A stretch of DNA of 64,000 nucleotides from Streptomyces sp. ISL-1. Its GTDB lineage: Bacteria; Actinomycetota; Actinomycetes; Streptomycetales; Streptomycetaceae. The notes below the pieces were generated by a model that saw only the letters and a program-made list of their open reading frames with translations, had not been told where the DNA came from and did not search any database. The position numbers and the translations under genes are program-made. Positions 51,575-60,798 of this stretch are shown here, one piece after another. The stretch spans positions 31,918 to 95,917 of the forward strand of contig NZ_JAGGOI010000036.1 in NCBI RefSeq assembly GCF_018614585.1. The letters are read 5' to 3'. The number at the start of each line of letters is the position of its first letter. Position 1 is the stretch's first letter.

Positions 51575-53170
51575 ATGCAGCCGCTGGATCCGGGCGAGCC
51601 GCAGAGCATCGGGGCGTACCGGCTGCTCGGCAGGCTGGGGGCGGGCGGCATGGGCCGCGTATATCTCGGGCGCAGCGCCGGCGGCCGTACGGTCGCGGTG
51701 AAGGTGGTCCATCCGCACTTCGCGTTGGACGAGGAGTTCCGGGCGCGGTTCCGGCGTGAGGTGGAGGCGGCGCGGCGGGTCGGCGGGCAGTGGACGGCAC
51801 CGGTGCTGGACGCCGACCCGGAGGCGCCGGTGCCCTGGGTGGCGACCGGGTACGTGGCCGGTCCTGCCCTGTCCCAGGCGGTGGCCGACCACGGCCCGCT
51901 GCCCATCCGTTCGGTACGGGTGCTGGGCGTCGGCCTCGCGGAGGCGCTGGCGGCCGTGCACGGTCTCGAGCTGGTGCACCGGGATGTGAAGCCGTCCAAT
52001 GTGCTGCTGACCCTGGACGGGCCGCGGCTGATCGACTTCGGGATCGCCCGGGCCACCGACGGCACCGCCTCCCTCACCTCCACCGGGGTATCGGTCGGCT
52101 CGCCCGGCTACATGTCGCCGGAGCAGATCCTCGGCAAGGCCGTCACGGGCGCGGCCGATGTCTTCTCGCTGGGCGCGGTGCTGGTGTACGCGGCGCTGGG
52201 CGCGGCGCCCTTCCCGGGCGACTCCTCGGCGGCGCTGCTCTACAAGGTGGTGCACGAGGAGCCCGAACTGGGCTCCCTGGAGGGCGACTTGCGCGAGCTG
52301 GTCGCGGACTGCCTCGCCAAGGACCCGGCCGCGCGGCCCACGCCCGCCGACATCGCGAACAGGCTGGCCCCTTGTGGGGCGGCCGCGCTGGTCGGGGCGG
52401 GATGGCTGCCGGGCGCGCTGGTCGAGCAGGTCAGCCGGGCGGCGGTCAGCCTGCTGGACCTGGAGCCGTCGCGGGCCGACCCGGCGGCGTCGGGGCCGGT
52501 GGCGTTCAGCAGCCCGGCGATTGGGACGTTCGGACCGCCGGTCGAGCCGCCGCACGACGCGTCGCCGCCGGACGGGTCGCCGCGTACGCAGGGGAGCACC
52601 CCTGAGAGCCCGCCGCCGGGGCGCGGCCGCCGGAAGGTGAGCTGCACGGTGACGCTGACGGTCGCCGCGGCGCTGGCGGCGGTCACGGTGGGCGGCGGAT
52701 TCCTGCTCGACCTGTGGCCGGGCACCGGCGACAACAAGACCAACGACTCGGCGGCAAGCCGCCCCCCGGTGTCGGACGGCACCCCTTCGTCGCAGCCGGG
52801 CGCGAAGGTGAACCAGGTACCGAAGGCCTTCATCGGCACCTGGAAGGGGCAGATCACCCAGGACAACGGCCTCGCGGGCGGCCAGTTCACCGCGGTTATC
52901 AGCAAGGGGAAGAAGGGCGAGGACGTGGTCCGCACGTCCACCGTCCTCGGCCCGTTCCAGTGCCACGGCGTGGGCAAGCTGGTCTCCGGTACCAAGGCGC
53001 GACTGCGCATCGAGGAGCGTACGGACAAACACCGCCCCTCAACGGCGGAGCTGTGCACGAGCGGCACGGCCTCCGTGACGTACACACTCACCGCGGACGG
53101 CACACTGCGCTTCCAGTCACAGGAGGAGGCAGCGGGCAATCCGCACGCGACACTGCGGAAGTCCGGCTGA
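51575..53170 (+). CDS. Transmembrane Ser/Thr protein kinase
   Basis: A 531-residue PknB-type kinase. The Gly loop GRLGAGGMGRVY, Lys43 (VAVKVVH), H135-R-D137-V-K-P-S-N and D154-F-G are all present, so activity is likely, in contrast to the pseudokinase at 7.3 kb. A Pro/Ser linker, one membrane helix (about 350-372) and an extracytoplasmic C-terminal domain (about 410-531, starting at FIGTWKGQITQD) follow, the latter a likely sensor with two cysteines. ATG after GGGGGAG. It converges on the EssC gene, only 5 bases apart. Confidence 0.93.
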   Translation: MQPLDPGEPQSIGAYRLLGRLGAGGMGRVYLGRSAGGRTVAVKVVHPHFALDEEFRARFRREVEAARRVGGQWTAPVLDADPEAPVPWVATGYVAGPALSQAVADHGPLPIRSVRVLGVGLAEALAAVHGLELVHRDVKPSNVLLTLDGPRLIDFGIARATDGTASLTSTGVSVGSPGYMSPEQILGKAVTGAADVFSLGAVLVYAALGAAPFPGDSSAALLYKVVHEEPELGSLEGDLRELVADCLAKDPAARPTPADIANRLAPCGAAALVGAGWLPGALVEQVSRAAVSLLDLEPSRADPAASGPVAFSSPAIGTFGPPVEPPHDASPPDGSPRTQGSTPESPPPGRGRRKVSCTVTLTVAAALAAVTVGGGFLLDLWPGTGDNKTNDSAASRPPVSDGTPSSQPGAKVNQVPKAFIGTWKGQITQDNGLAGGQFTAVISKGKKGEDVVRTSTVLGPFQCHGVGKLVSGTKARLRIEERTDKHRPSTAELCTSGTASVTYTLTADGTLRFQSQEEAAGNPHATLRKSG

Positions 53171-53175
53171 GGTAC

Positions 53176-56100
53176 TCACAGGGGGGTCGTGACGGAGAAG
53201 TGCTCGCCGTCTCCGAGGTGGATGAGCCCCTTGCCCGGGGTGACCGGTCCGCCGACCATGCTCCGTGTCGTACGGATGCCTATCAGCTCGCCGCTGCTCG
53301 AGTCCTGCGCGGAGAGGAGAATCCCTCGCCGCGCCTTTTTCGCGTCGACCTGCCAGCCGCTGAAGCCGCTGCAGACGTCCTCTTCGTCACCCGCGATGAC
53401 GAGGGCGACACCCCGTTCGGCACCTCGCTGAATGATCCGCTTGAACACCGGCTCGGCGTCGCAGTCCTCCAGTAGTTCGCCGTCGTCGACCAGCACGACG
53501 ATCGGCGCCTCGGGAGTCGCCGAGTCGATGGCCTCCTCGAGGTCGTCGCCCTCGATGTCGTCCTCGGTGAAGAGTCGCAACACGCCTTCGTGCTCGCCGA
53601 GTTCACGCATCGGCGACGGGCGAGGCGCCGCGATGACCAGCCGTACGCCCTGGGTGAGGTACGAGCGGGCCAGATTCATCAGCACCGTGCTCCGACCGGA
53701 CTTGGACGGTCCCGCGATGACGAAGGCCGGGACGCCCTGGGCGAGGTCGGGTCCGAATCCGTTCAGGTTGTCGCCGCCGATGCCCACCAGACCCCACAGG
53801 GGGGACCGGGACTTCTCGGGGTCGCGCATTTCCCAGGCGTCCGCGAAGGAGATACGACTCGGTAGTACGTCGACGCGGAACGGCCGCCGGGCGCGCGGCA
53901 CCGCCATATCGCGTGCCGTCGCCGTCTCACCGATGGCGGCCAGTGCGGCGGCCTGCCCCTGGCCTGTGGAGTCCTCGGAGAGCAGCGCGAACTGGGTCTC
54001 CGTGGCGGACTCGTTCTTGTAGGCACGACCGGGCGGAATCTCTTCCGGCACCTTCCGTGCGTTGATGCCGAGCATCGTGAAGTCCGAACGGTCCGCGAGC
54101 CGCAGGCCGTACTTGTCCTCGGTCAGCGAGGCGATGCGGCCGACGAGGAGCTGGCGGTCACCGGTGATCACCATGTGTACGCCGAGGCTGGCGCCCTCCC
54201 TCATGATGACGGTCAACTCGTCCGTCAGCTCACCGTGGTTGACCTCTCCCAGCGTGGGCAGCCAACCCTCCCACCGGTCGAGGAACACCACGATGTGCGC
54301 CAGCCGCTCGTCCTGCGGAACGGCCGCACGCTGCTCGCCGATGTCGGCGAAGCCCTTCTCGGCGAGGAGTTCCTGGCGGCGGGTGAGTTCACCCTTCAGG
54401 CGGTTGATGAGGCGGACGGCCCGTTCGGTCTGAGCACGGCCGACGACTGCACCGCAGTGTGGCAGCCGGGTCAGTGCGTTGAGGGCGCCGTTGCCGCAGT
54501 CGATTCCGTACAGGTGGACATCGGCGACCGAGTGCGTACGGGCGAGTGAACCTGCGATGGTGCGCAGTACCTGGGAGCGGCCGCTGCGCGGTGCGCCGCC
54601 GATCAGGAGGTGACCGAAGGTCGCGAAGTCCACGGCGACCGGGCGGCGCGCCTGGTCGGAGGGCAGGTCGGCGACACCGTACGGAGCAGGGGCCAAAGCG
54701 CCCGCACCGTGTGCCTCCGGAATGTCGTCGAGCAGCAGGGTCTCGGAGAGGGCAGGCAGCCACGGGCTGTGCTGGGCCGGGATGCCGAGTCGCGCATTCG
54801 CTTCCCGTACCGCATCGACCAGGACCTTGAGGTCGGTGATCTCCTCGTCCTCGCGGGTCTTGGATGCCGGCTTCTTGAGCGCAGCGCGCCCGAGGTCCTT
54901 CCAGTCGAGCAGGCCTGCCCACGGGGCGCTGGTCTGCGGGTCGGCCGCGCCCGGCCGTCGACCACCGACGCGCCCGGACTGGAAGGGGACGAGTGAGGCG
55001 GCGCCAAGTCGTACGTACGCACGGCCCGGCGTGCTCTTGGAGATGTTCCCGGCCTCCGGCGAGTCGATCACGTCGCTCGACTCACTGCCGTCGGTGACTC
55101 GCAGAGCGATACGGAGGTTGGTGTTGGCGCGGATCTCCGGGGAGACCACACCGCTGGGCCGCTGGGTGGCGAGCATCAGGTGAATGCCGAGCGACCGGCC
55201 TCGTTGGGCGATGTTCACCAGGCCGGCGACGAAGTCGGGGAGGTCGCGGACCATCGACGCGAACTCGTCGATGACGATGAGAAGGCGCGGAACGGGAGCA
55301 TGCGAGGGATCGCGGCGCACCAGGTCCTGGTAGTCCTCGATGTCCTTGGCGTCGGCGGCTGCCAGGATGTGCTCGCGTCGCTTGAGTTCCGCGCCCAGGG
55401 ATTCGAGGGCCCGCTCGACCAGATGTGCGTCGAGGTCGGTGACCATACCGACCGTGTGCGGCAGCTTCACACAGTCCTTGAATGCCGAGCCGCCCTTGTA
55501 GTCGATGAGGACGAAGGTCATGGCTTCGGGAGTGTTGGCCACCGCGAGGGAGGCGACGATGGTCTGCAAAAGCTCCGACTTGCCGGAGCCGGTGGTACCG
55601 GCGATCAGACCGTGCGGGCCGTCCCGTCGGATGTCGATGCCGAAAGGCCCGTCGTACGACTCGCCGACGACAGCCATTGTCGACTGTCCGCCGGTTCGCC
55701 AGCGCGCCGCAACGGCTTCGCCGGTAGGCGGCTCCAGTTGGAGAACATCCAGCAGGCGGCTGGAGCCTGGCAGCGCCGAGTCCTCGGCTTCACCGCTGAT
55801 GTCGCGGAGGGGCGACAGCGAGCGGGCAAGGCGGGTGCACCAGGCGGGGGAGACGAAGTCGGGGCGTACGGAGCTCACGCGCGCGGTGCCGGTCTGCTCG
55901 ACGCGCAGCCGCAGGGTGGGGGCGCTGTGCGAGTGCGTGCCCCGACTCTCCGTCCCGGCGGTGTGCCAGGCCTGGAAGGACGGGAATCCGCCCGCTGCGG
56001 GCAGCGCTTCGCGGGACACGGAGGGGCCTTCCACGGCGTGCCCACCGGGCTGAGGCTCAGCGACCACCACGGCTTGGCACTCTCCGGGGAGGAAGCGTTC

Positions 56101-57735
56101 CTCGCCGTCGAGGCACAGCGCGTACATCGCCACGGCCGGACCTTCGCGGAGCAGCCGCACTGCGCCGGGCATGGAGCGCAGTCGTCGCGACCCGTCCCAC
56201 ACGACGACGATGTCCGGGTCGGAGAAGGACGCCCCCTTGTTCCCGTTCTGCTTGGCCGCCTTCTGCCGGGCATCAAGAAGTTGGGTCAATTCACCGATGC
56301 GGGCTCCAACGGTCTCGGCGTCCGTGCCGATCAGCACGTTGGTGTCATGGGCGCCGGACGGACGCGCATGCGGCAGCCAGCGGACCCAGTCCCAACTCTC
56401 TTGCGCGGTGCCCTCGGTGAGTACGTAGAACTGGACATCAACCGGGCTGTGCAGAGCCGCGGTCTGGGACACCGCCCACCGTCCGAGAGCTCGTGCCGAG
56501 TCCCCGGGGCCGGCCAGGCCGATCACACCGAGCGTCATCAGCGGCAGTGCGACGGGTGCGTCCTCGATTTCCCAGGTGACCTGTCGACGGTGGTCGTCCT
56601 GCTCGGGATCGTCGAGCACGACCTCGGAGGGCAGGCGCCCTGTCCCCACACGCAGCAGCAGATGGTCATGGTCCGTGCGGCGGCGCTCCCACAGCCGTGT
56701 GCGGGGGCCGGTGCTCAGCGAAAGCGCAGCGGCAGGATCGGGGATCGAGCGCCGTCGGTCGAGCCGCTCGGTCACCAGCGCTTCCTGAGCGTCTTTCTCG
56801 ATACGGGCCTTGGTCTCCTTGTACTCCTTGACCTGCTTCGCATGGGACTTGCGCCCATGCTTCTTGTCCATGAAGTAGTTGGCGAACAGCATGACCGGGC
56901 TCATCACGGCCATGATCATGTAGTACCAGCGCCCGAAGATCATCACCATGACTACGGCTGTGACCAGCGGGAATATGGCCATCAGCCAAGGAAGAGGGCG
57001 GGCTTCGCTCTCCTTGGGCGGTGTGGGCAGCCGGAAGGAGGTCTGCCGGTCCGGCGGACGCAACCGTGGCGGCCGGTTGTAGTCGAGCCCGGCGCCGTCT
57101 TCCGACCACTTGAGCGCGGCGTCCGGGGGTGAGTACCGGGCGATTTCGAGAAGGGTGTTGCCGACGGCCAACTGTCCACCCAGCGGCCACTCGTCCCCTT
57201 CGAGTGCCTCACCGTCAAGCGTGACGTCCTTCTTGTCGACCTTGTCGCCATGTGTAGCGACTTGGCACCTGCCATCGGTTGCAATCGACAATGTGACAGC
57301 GCGCTGAGAGAGCTCGGGGTCATCGATCCGGATGTACGCGGCGGCGCCGCTACCGATGTCATAGCGCCCTACCTGGAGCCGGTGTACGGCGCCGGCTGCA
57401 GGGCCGCTGACAACACGCAGTTCAACCAGGCCGGCCGGCTCCCCAGGAAGGCACCCCGCTGGGTCGTGGAGACTCACCACCGCGCCTTCGCGCAGGGGTG
57501 ATGAGGTGATCGTCGCGGCAGGATCGACGGCGTATCCATCCACGTACACAAGAGGTGAGCCGTCGCCCGCCCCTCGCTGGCCGCTCAAGGCGATGATCTG
57601 AGCGCCGCCGCTGTGGGTCACATGGCGCGCCAACTCGCGCGAAATGTCTGCCACTGGGGACTCGGGATCAACATCGAGCACAACGTCGGCGCCGGCACCC
57701 CCCAGTGGGTCGACAACGGTCAGAGTAAGCCGCAT
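53176..57735 (-). CDS. EssC/EccC-like type VII secretion ATPase, single chain
   Basis: A 1,519-residue FtsK/SpoIIIE protein. It starts with a YukD/ubiquitin-like or FHA region (about 1-85) and a clear FHA-type domain (about 100-210), then two membrane helices (about 250-300), then three ATPase modules. Module 1 has an intact Walker A (GTTGSGKS about 712) and Walker B (LLIVIDEF); module 2 reads GAPRSGRS (about 1045) and module 3 GPSKSGRS (about 1340), so both lack the lysine. This one-chain layout with an N-terminal FHA is that of EssC from Firmicutes-type systems (T7SSb) rather than split EccCa/EccCb. GGAGG 6 bases upstream of ATG. It diverges from the small WXG100-like genes, its presumed substrates. 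Confidence 0.93.
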   Translation of the reverse strand: MRLTLTVVDPLGGAGADVVLDVDPESPVADISRELARHVTHSGGAQIIALSGQRGAGDGSPLVYVDGYAVDPAATITSSPLREGAVVSLHDPAGCLPGEPAGLVELRVVSGPAAGAVHRLQVGRYDIGSGAAAYIRIDDPELSQRAVTLSIATDGRCQVATHGDKVDKKDVTLDGEALEGDEWPLGGQLAVGNTLLEIARYSPPDAALKWSEDGAGLDYNRPPRLRPPDRQTSFRLPTPPKESEARPLPWLMAIFPLVTAVVMVMIFGRWYYMIMAVMSPVMLFANYFMDKKHGRKSHAKQVKEYKETKARIEKDAQEALVTERLDRRRSIPDPAAALSLSTGPRTRLWERRRTDHDHLLLRVGTGRLPSEVVLDDPEQDDHRRQVTWEIEDAPVALPLMTLGVIGLAGPGDSARALGRWAVSQTAALHSPVDVQFYVLTEGTAQESWDWVRWLPHARPSGAHDTNVLIGTDAETVGARIGELTQLLDARQKAAKQNGNKGASFSDPDIVVVWDGSRRLRSMPGAVRLLREGPAVAMYALCLDGEERFLPGECQAVVVAEPQPGGHAVEGPSVSREALPAAGGFPSFQAWHTAGTESRGTHSHSAPTLRLRVEQTGTARVSSVRPDFVSPAWCTRLARSLSPLRDISGEAEDSALPGSSRLLDVLQLEPPTGEAVAARWRTGGQSTMAVVGESYDGPFGIDIRRDGPHGLIAGTTGSGKSELLQTIVASLAVANTPEAMTFVLIDYKGGSAFKDCVKLPHTVGMVTDLDAHLVERALESLGAELKRREHILAAADAKDIEDYQDLVRRDPSHAPVPRLLIVIDEFASMVRDLPDFVAGLVNIAQRGRSLGIHLMLATQRPSGVVSPEIRANTNLRIALRVTDGSESSDVIDSPEAGNISKSTPGRAYVRLGAASLVPFQSGRVGGRRPGAADPQTSAPWAGLLDWKDLGRAALKKPASKTREDEEITDLKVLVDAVREANARLGIPAQHSPWLPALSETLLLDDIPEAHGAGALAPAPYGVADLPSDQARRPVAVDFATFGHLLIGGAPRSGRSQVLRTIAGSLARTHSVADVHLYGIDCGNGALNALTRLPHCGAVVGRAQTERAVRLINRLKGELTRRQELLAEKGFADIGEQRAAVPQDERLAHIVVFLDRWEGWLPTLGEVNHGELTDELTVIMREGASLGVHMVITGDRQLLVGRIASLTEDKYGLRLADRSDFTMLGINARKVPEEIPPGRAYKNESATETQFALLSEDSTGQGQAAALAAIGETATARDMAVPRARRPFRVDVLPSRISFADAWEMRDPEKSRSPLWGLVGIGGDNLNGFGPDLAQGVPAFVIAGPSKSGRSTVLMNLARSYLTQGVRLVIAAPRPSPMRELGEHEGVLRLFTEDDIEGDDLEEAIDSATPEAPIVVLVDDGELLEDCDAEPVFKRIIQRGAERGVALVIAGDEEDVCSGFSGWQVDAKKARRGILLSAQDSSSGELIGIRTTRSMVGGPVTPGKGLIHLGDGEHFSVTTPL

Positions 57736-57907
57736 GCTCGTCCTCCCCGTGGACCTGAGGCCGTTTCCGGAAGGCAGGCCACAGTGACAGCGACGATAGT
57801 CGCTGACCCCTTTCCAGTGGCAACTGGCTGTGCATCAGCTCACGGGCGAGGCTGCCCCAGCAGGGGTGTGCTCCCAGGAGCCCCACCCGTAAGCTCGTTG
57901 CCCAAGT

Positions 57908-57924
57908 GGACGATCACATCGTCC
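57908..57924. promoter_or_regulatory. 17-bp perfect dyad between essC and the WXG100-like gene
   Basis: GGACGATCACATCGTCC is a 7-3-7 perfect palindrome placed 58 bases before the first ESX-like gene; a second weaker dyad (CAGCGAC/GTCGCTG) lies about 57794-57811. Candidate operator for the divergent promoters. Confidence 0.4.
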
Positions 57925-57981
57925 GCGTAACGGGAGCCACGGGGGTTGGCCCTGCGGCGAGTTGGAAAGCGAGTGAGCCTC

Positions 57982-58284
57982 ATGGGCACCAAAGATGCGG
58001 ATATCACTTACGACGAGATGCGCAAGGCGGCGAGCACGGTGAACACCGCCAAGATCAAGCTCGATGAGAAGCTGGACGGTCTCGAGAAGTACATCGAAGG
58101 CCTGGTCAAGGACGGCTACACGACCCGGAAGGGCTCGCAGGCTTTTGAGGACTCCTTCAAGGAGTTCACGAAGGGCGCGAAGGACACCATCGAGGGCCTC
58201 ACTGGCATGTCCCAGTTCCTGACGAATGCGGCGAAGGCGTACGAGGACATCGACGAGGACCTGGCCAAGGCCGCGAAGAAGTAG
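57982..58284 (+). CDS. WXG100/ESX-like small secreted protein
   Basis: A 100-residue helical protein. Two long amphipathic helices flank a turn (LVKDGYTTRKGSQ, about residue 40-52, in place of W-x-G), and the C-terminal YEDID fits the Y-x-x-x-D/E secretion signal. Family knowledge: ESX-like proteins form helical hairpins exported by the EssC/EccC ATPase. Start: ATG 57982; GTG 57973 with GGAAAG is an alternative. The missing Trp is unusual but seen in actinomycete variants. Confidence 0.85.
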   Translation: MGTKDADITYDEMRKAASTVNTAKIKLDEKLDGLEKYIEGLVKDGYTTRKGSQAFEDSFKEFTKGAKDTIEGLTGMSQFLTNAAKAYEDIDEDLAKAAKK

Positions 58285-58384
58285 ACCCAACTGCTTCACT
58301 GGCGTACTCGCGCCGGCGTGGTGGCCGCGGAAAATCGCACCACCACGTCGGCCCGAGGCGCCTGCCTGGAAGGCTGGCTCAACT

Positions 58385-59023
58385 ATGACCGTTTCCCCTC
58401 ATGCCAAGACGGGCGTTGCTGGCTATGCCCTCGTCCTGCCGCCCGGCTGGGCGCGGATCCCTCTGAGGCAGGGGACCGAAGACGCCGTGCGCGAAGTTGC
58501 CAGGCGGACAATCATCAACGCGCCTGATGACGTTCCACGTGACGAGGTTGCGAAGTTCCAAGTCCAACTCGAGGGCCGGCTTCAGGGCTTGGCCCGCCAG
58601 GCCGCAGACAACGCCGGAATCGATCTCTATCTGCCCACGGCCCCTCGTGGGGGTGTCGCCACTCCGTGTTCCATAGTCGTCTCGGAACTCCAGCTCCGCG
58701 TCGGGGACGGACTGGACCCGCTGGATGTGGCTAGGCAGTTGGCCGCTGGCGAGGATACTCAAGAGGTCACCGTTGACGGGTGCGTCGGCGCTCGGAGTGA
58801 GCAGGTGCGAGCCGCGAATCCCGAGCGTGGCGTCGTCGAAGCCGCGCGCAGTGTCGACTATGCCTTGCCCGTCCCCGGAGACCTCGCTCGGTGGATCACG
58901 GTCTCTTTCTCCACGCCGGGAGACGGGGACGCGGAGGGCGAGTTCGCCGTTCTGCTCGTTGAACTCTTCGACGCGATCATGACGACCTTTACATGGCAGC
59001 GACCGACACGAGCGAGCCAATGA
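58385..59023 (+). CDS. Hypothetical protein in the type VII locus, 212 residues
   Basis: Begins MTVSPHAKTG and contains VAGYALVLPPGWARIPLRQG and a following helix-rich segment with TPCSIVVSELQL; ends WITVSFSTPGDG...LFDAIMTTFTW. No signal peptide, membrane segment or cysteine pair. The P-P-G-W-x-x-I-P start is shared by conserved Streptomyces proteins next to type VII genes; a chaperone or loading role is possible. It sits between two ESX-like genes, 31 bases before the second. Confidence 0.75.
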   Translation: MTVSPHAKTGVAGYALVLPPGWARIPLRQGTEDAVREVARRTIINAPDDVPRDEVAKFQVQLEGRLQGLARQAADNAGIDLYLPTAPRGGVATPCSIVVSELQLRVGDGLDPLDVARQLAAGEDTQEVTVDGCVGARSEQVRAANPERGVVEAARSVDYALPVPGDLARWITVSFSTPGDGDAEGEFAVLLVELFDAIMTTFTWQRPTRASQ

Positions 59024-59054
59024 CCAGTTTGCGGATTCAAAGGTTGGAGGACTC

Positions 59055-59357
59055 ATGGGTGACAAGCCCGACCTGAAGGTGGATTACGACCTGCTGATTG
59101 AATCCGAGACATCGCTGACGAATATCCAGCGAGAATTCAAGAAGTGTGGAAGTCGGCAGGGCGAACTGGCCGAAGACGTCGGTGCCAGGACGATGGAAAA
59201 CGCCATGCATGAGTTTGCCGAAAACTGGAAGGACAACCGCAAACAGATGCTTCAGAATCTGGAAGATGTTCTGAAGTTGGTCACCACTGCGAGGGAGAGT
59301 TTCGAGAAGATCGACAACGAGCAGGAAAAGCAGGCCAAGGGCAAGGATAAGAAGTAG
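59055..59357 (+). CDS. Second WXG100/ESX-like protein
   Basis: A 100-residue helical protein. MGDKPDLKVDYDLLIESETSL starts helix 1; a Trp is found in the turn region (FAENWKDNRKQM, about 56-67). The C-terminal tail is Lys-rich (KQAKGKDKK). It lies 17 bases before a large candidate substrate. Probably a partner of the first ESX-like protein or of the neighbour. Confidence 0.82.
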   Translation: MGDKPDLKVDYDLLIESETSLTNIQREFKKCGSRQGELAEDVGARTMENAMHEFAENWKDNRKQMLQNLEDVLKLVTTARESFEKIDNEQEKQAKGKDKK

Positions 59358-59373
59358 TTCACGGGGGTTAGGG

Positions 59374-60780
59374 ATGGCGATAAACAGTCGCCCGAAGGAT
59401 TGGCAACCGTTGGGGGACGCGGATCCCACGCCGGGAGATCCGGAGGGGGTGCGGGCGGGGCAGTCTGCGATGGCTTCCACAGGCGCTGAGATTAGAAGGC
59501 AGATCCAACGGCTCAAGGCTATCGGTGACACCGAGGAACTCAAAGGGAAGTATGTTGAGGAGCTAAAGGAAGGCGCAGACAAGCTCAGGGGCAAGTTGGA
59601 AAAGACTGCCGGACGGTATGAGCGAGTTTCGACGAAACTGGCTGACTGGGCAAATAAACTTGAGGATGCGCAGGAAGAGACTGCGAAAGCCCTGACCTCG
59701 GCGAAGGAAGCCGAGGGAGCGATCAAGAGCCTTGTCGGTGGGGCTGCCCCTGGAACGGAAGCCGCAAAGGAAGCAGAGAAAGAGCTCAACCCGTCCAAGA
59801 AAGAAGAGCTTGAGCAGGCCCGGATCAAGCTCGATAACTCCGGAAAACGTTACAACGAGGCAGTTGAAAACTACGGCAAGGATGCGAAGAAGATAGCGGA
59901 CAAGATCCGCGACATCATCGATGATGCCGTAGAGGACGGTCTCTGGAGTTGGGCCTCCAATCTGATCGAGCGGAATCTTGATTCGATTAAGGTAGTTCTG
60001 GAGGTTGCCGGTTGGATCGCGACCGCCCTAGCTCTGGTGGCACTCGTCATCATGGTGGTCGCGCTGTTCATGGTGCCGGGCGCGGGCTGGCTCGCAGCAA
60101 TGGCGATCATGATGAAGATCGGTACGGCCATCGCCATCGGTACCACCGCCGCGCATGTAGCTATGGCGGCGACCGGGAACGGCGGGTGGGGCGATGTCGC
60201 CTTCGACGTCGTGGGGCTGCTCACGATGCGGATGGGTACCTTGGCGGGTAGGGGCGTAAAGAAGGGTGCGGATTCGGCAAGGCAAGCGTCTGTCAAGGCG
60301 GGGCGCCAAGAGGCCAAGGACATCAAGACCAGCCCGGACTACAAGGCAAAGATGGCTGACTTTGAGCGTCAGAAAGCAGCTGCGCCATCGAAGCGCGTGC
60401 GAGACGCCATCCAAAAACGACAAGACGCCTATAGAGGCTCGCAGAAGCCCAAGGGTGTGGCTCAGGAACTTCCTACGCCTACGCCGAAAGAGGTACTGCG
60501 GGCGGGCGGCGACCGAGAAGCGGCTGCAAACCTTAAGTTTGCGCAGAATGAAGCAGCGAAGCGTGCTGGAGATCCTGACACCGTGGCGGCGGCGCAGAAG
60601 GCGTCAAGAGGCGGAGCGGTCGCCTTCACTGCCTTCGCGGGTGGGACTGTTGTGGACTGGGTCGACAAGGCAATCGCACCCAGTGACATCTTCAAGGACA
60701 AGCCCAGTGTGGAGCCGTACGGCGACTTCAAGGACTACGCTCCCGATTGGGCCAACGGTCATTATGATAATGCGCAGTAA
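59374..60780 (+). CDS. Candidate type VII substrate with coiled coil and membrane hairpin
   Basis: A 468-residue protein. Residues about 25-190 form long charged coiled-coil helices, a WXG/LXG-like module; two hydrophobic segments follow (about 208-245 and 250-270), then a basic, Ala/Gln-rich C-terminal part with repeated Lys/Arg helices. The C-terminus ends YAPDWANGHYDNAQ. No recognised toxin domain or catalytic motif. GC content is visibly lower than in flanking genes. The following gene is 18 bases downstream and might be its immunity or chaperone partner (inference). Confidence 0.75.
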   Translation: MAINSRPKDWQPLGDADPTPGDPEGVRAGQSAMASTGAEIRRQIQRLKAIGDTEELKGKYVEELKEGADKLRGKLEKTAGRYERVSTKLADWANKLEDAQEETAKALTSAKEAEGAIKSLVGGAAPGTEAAKEAEKELNPSKKEELEQARIKLDNSGKRYNEAVENYGKDAKKIADKIRDIIDDAVEDGLWSWASNLIERNLDSIKVVLEVAGWIATALALVALVIMVVALFMVPGAGWLAAMAIMMKIGTAIAIGTTAAHVAMAATGNGGWGDVAFDVVGLLTMRMGTLAGRGVKKGADSARQASVKAGRQEAKDIKTSPDYKAKMADFERQKAAAPSKRVRDAIQKRQDAYRGSQKPKGVAQELPTPTPKEVLRAGGDREAAANLKFAQNEAAKRAGDPDTVAAAQKASRGGAVAFTAFAGGTVVDWVDKAIAPSDIFKDKPSVEPYGDFKDYAPDWANGHYDNAQ

Positions 60781-60798
60781 GAGAGAGGGGCGGTAGCC

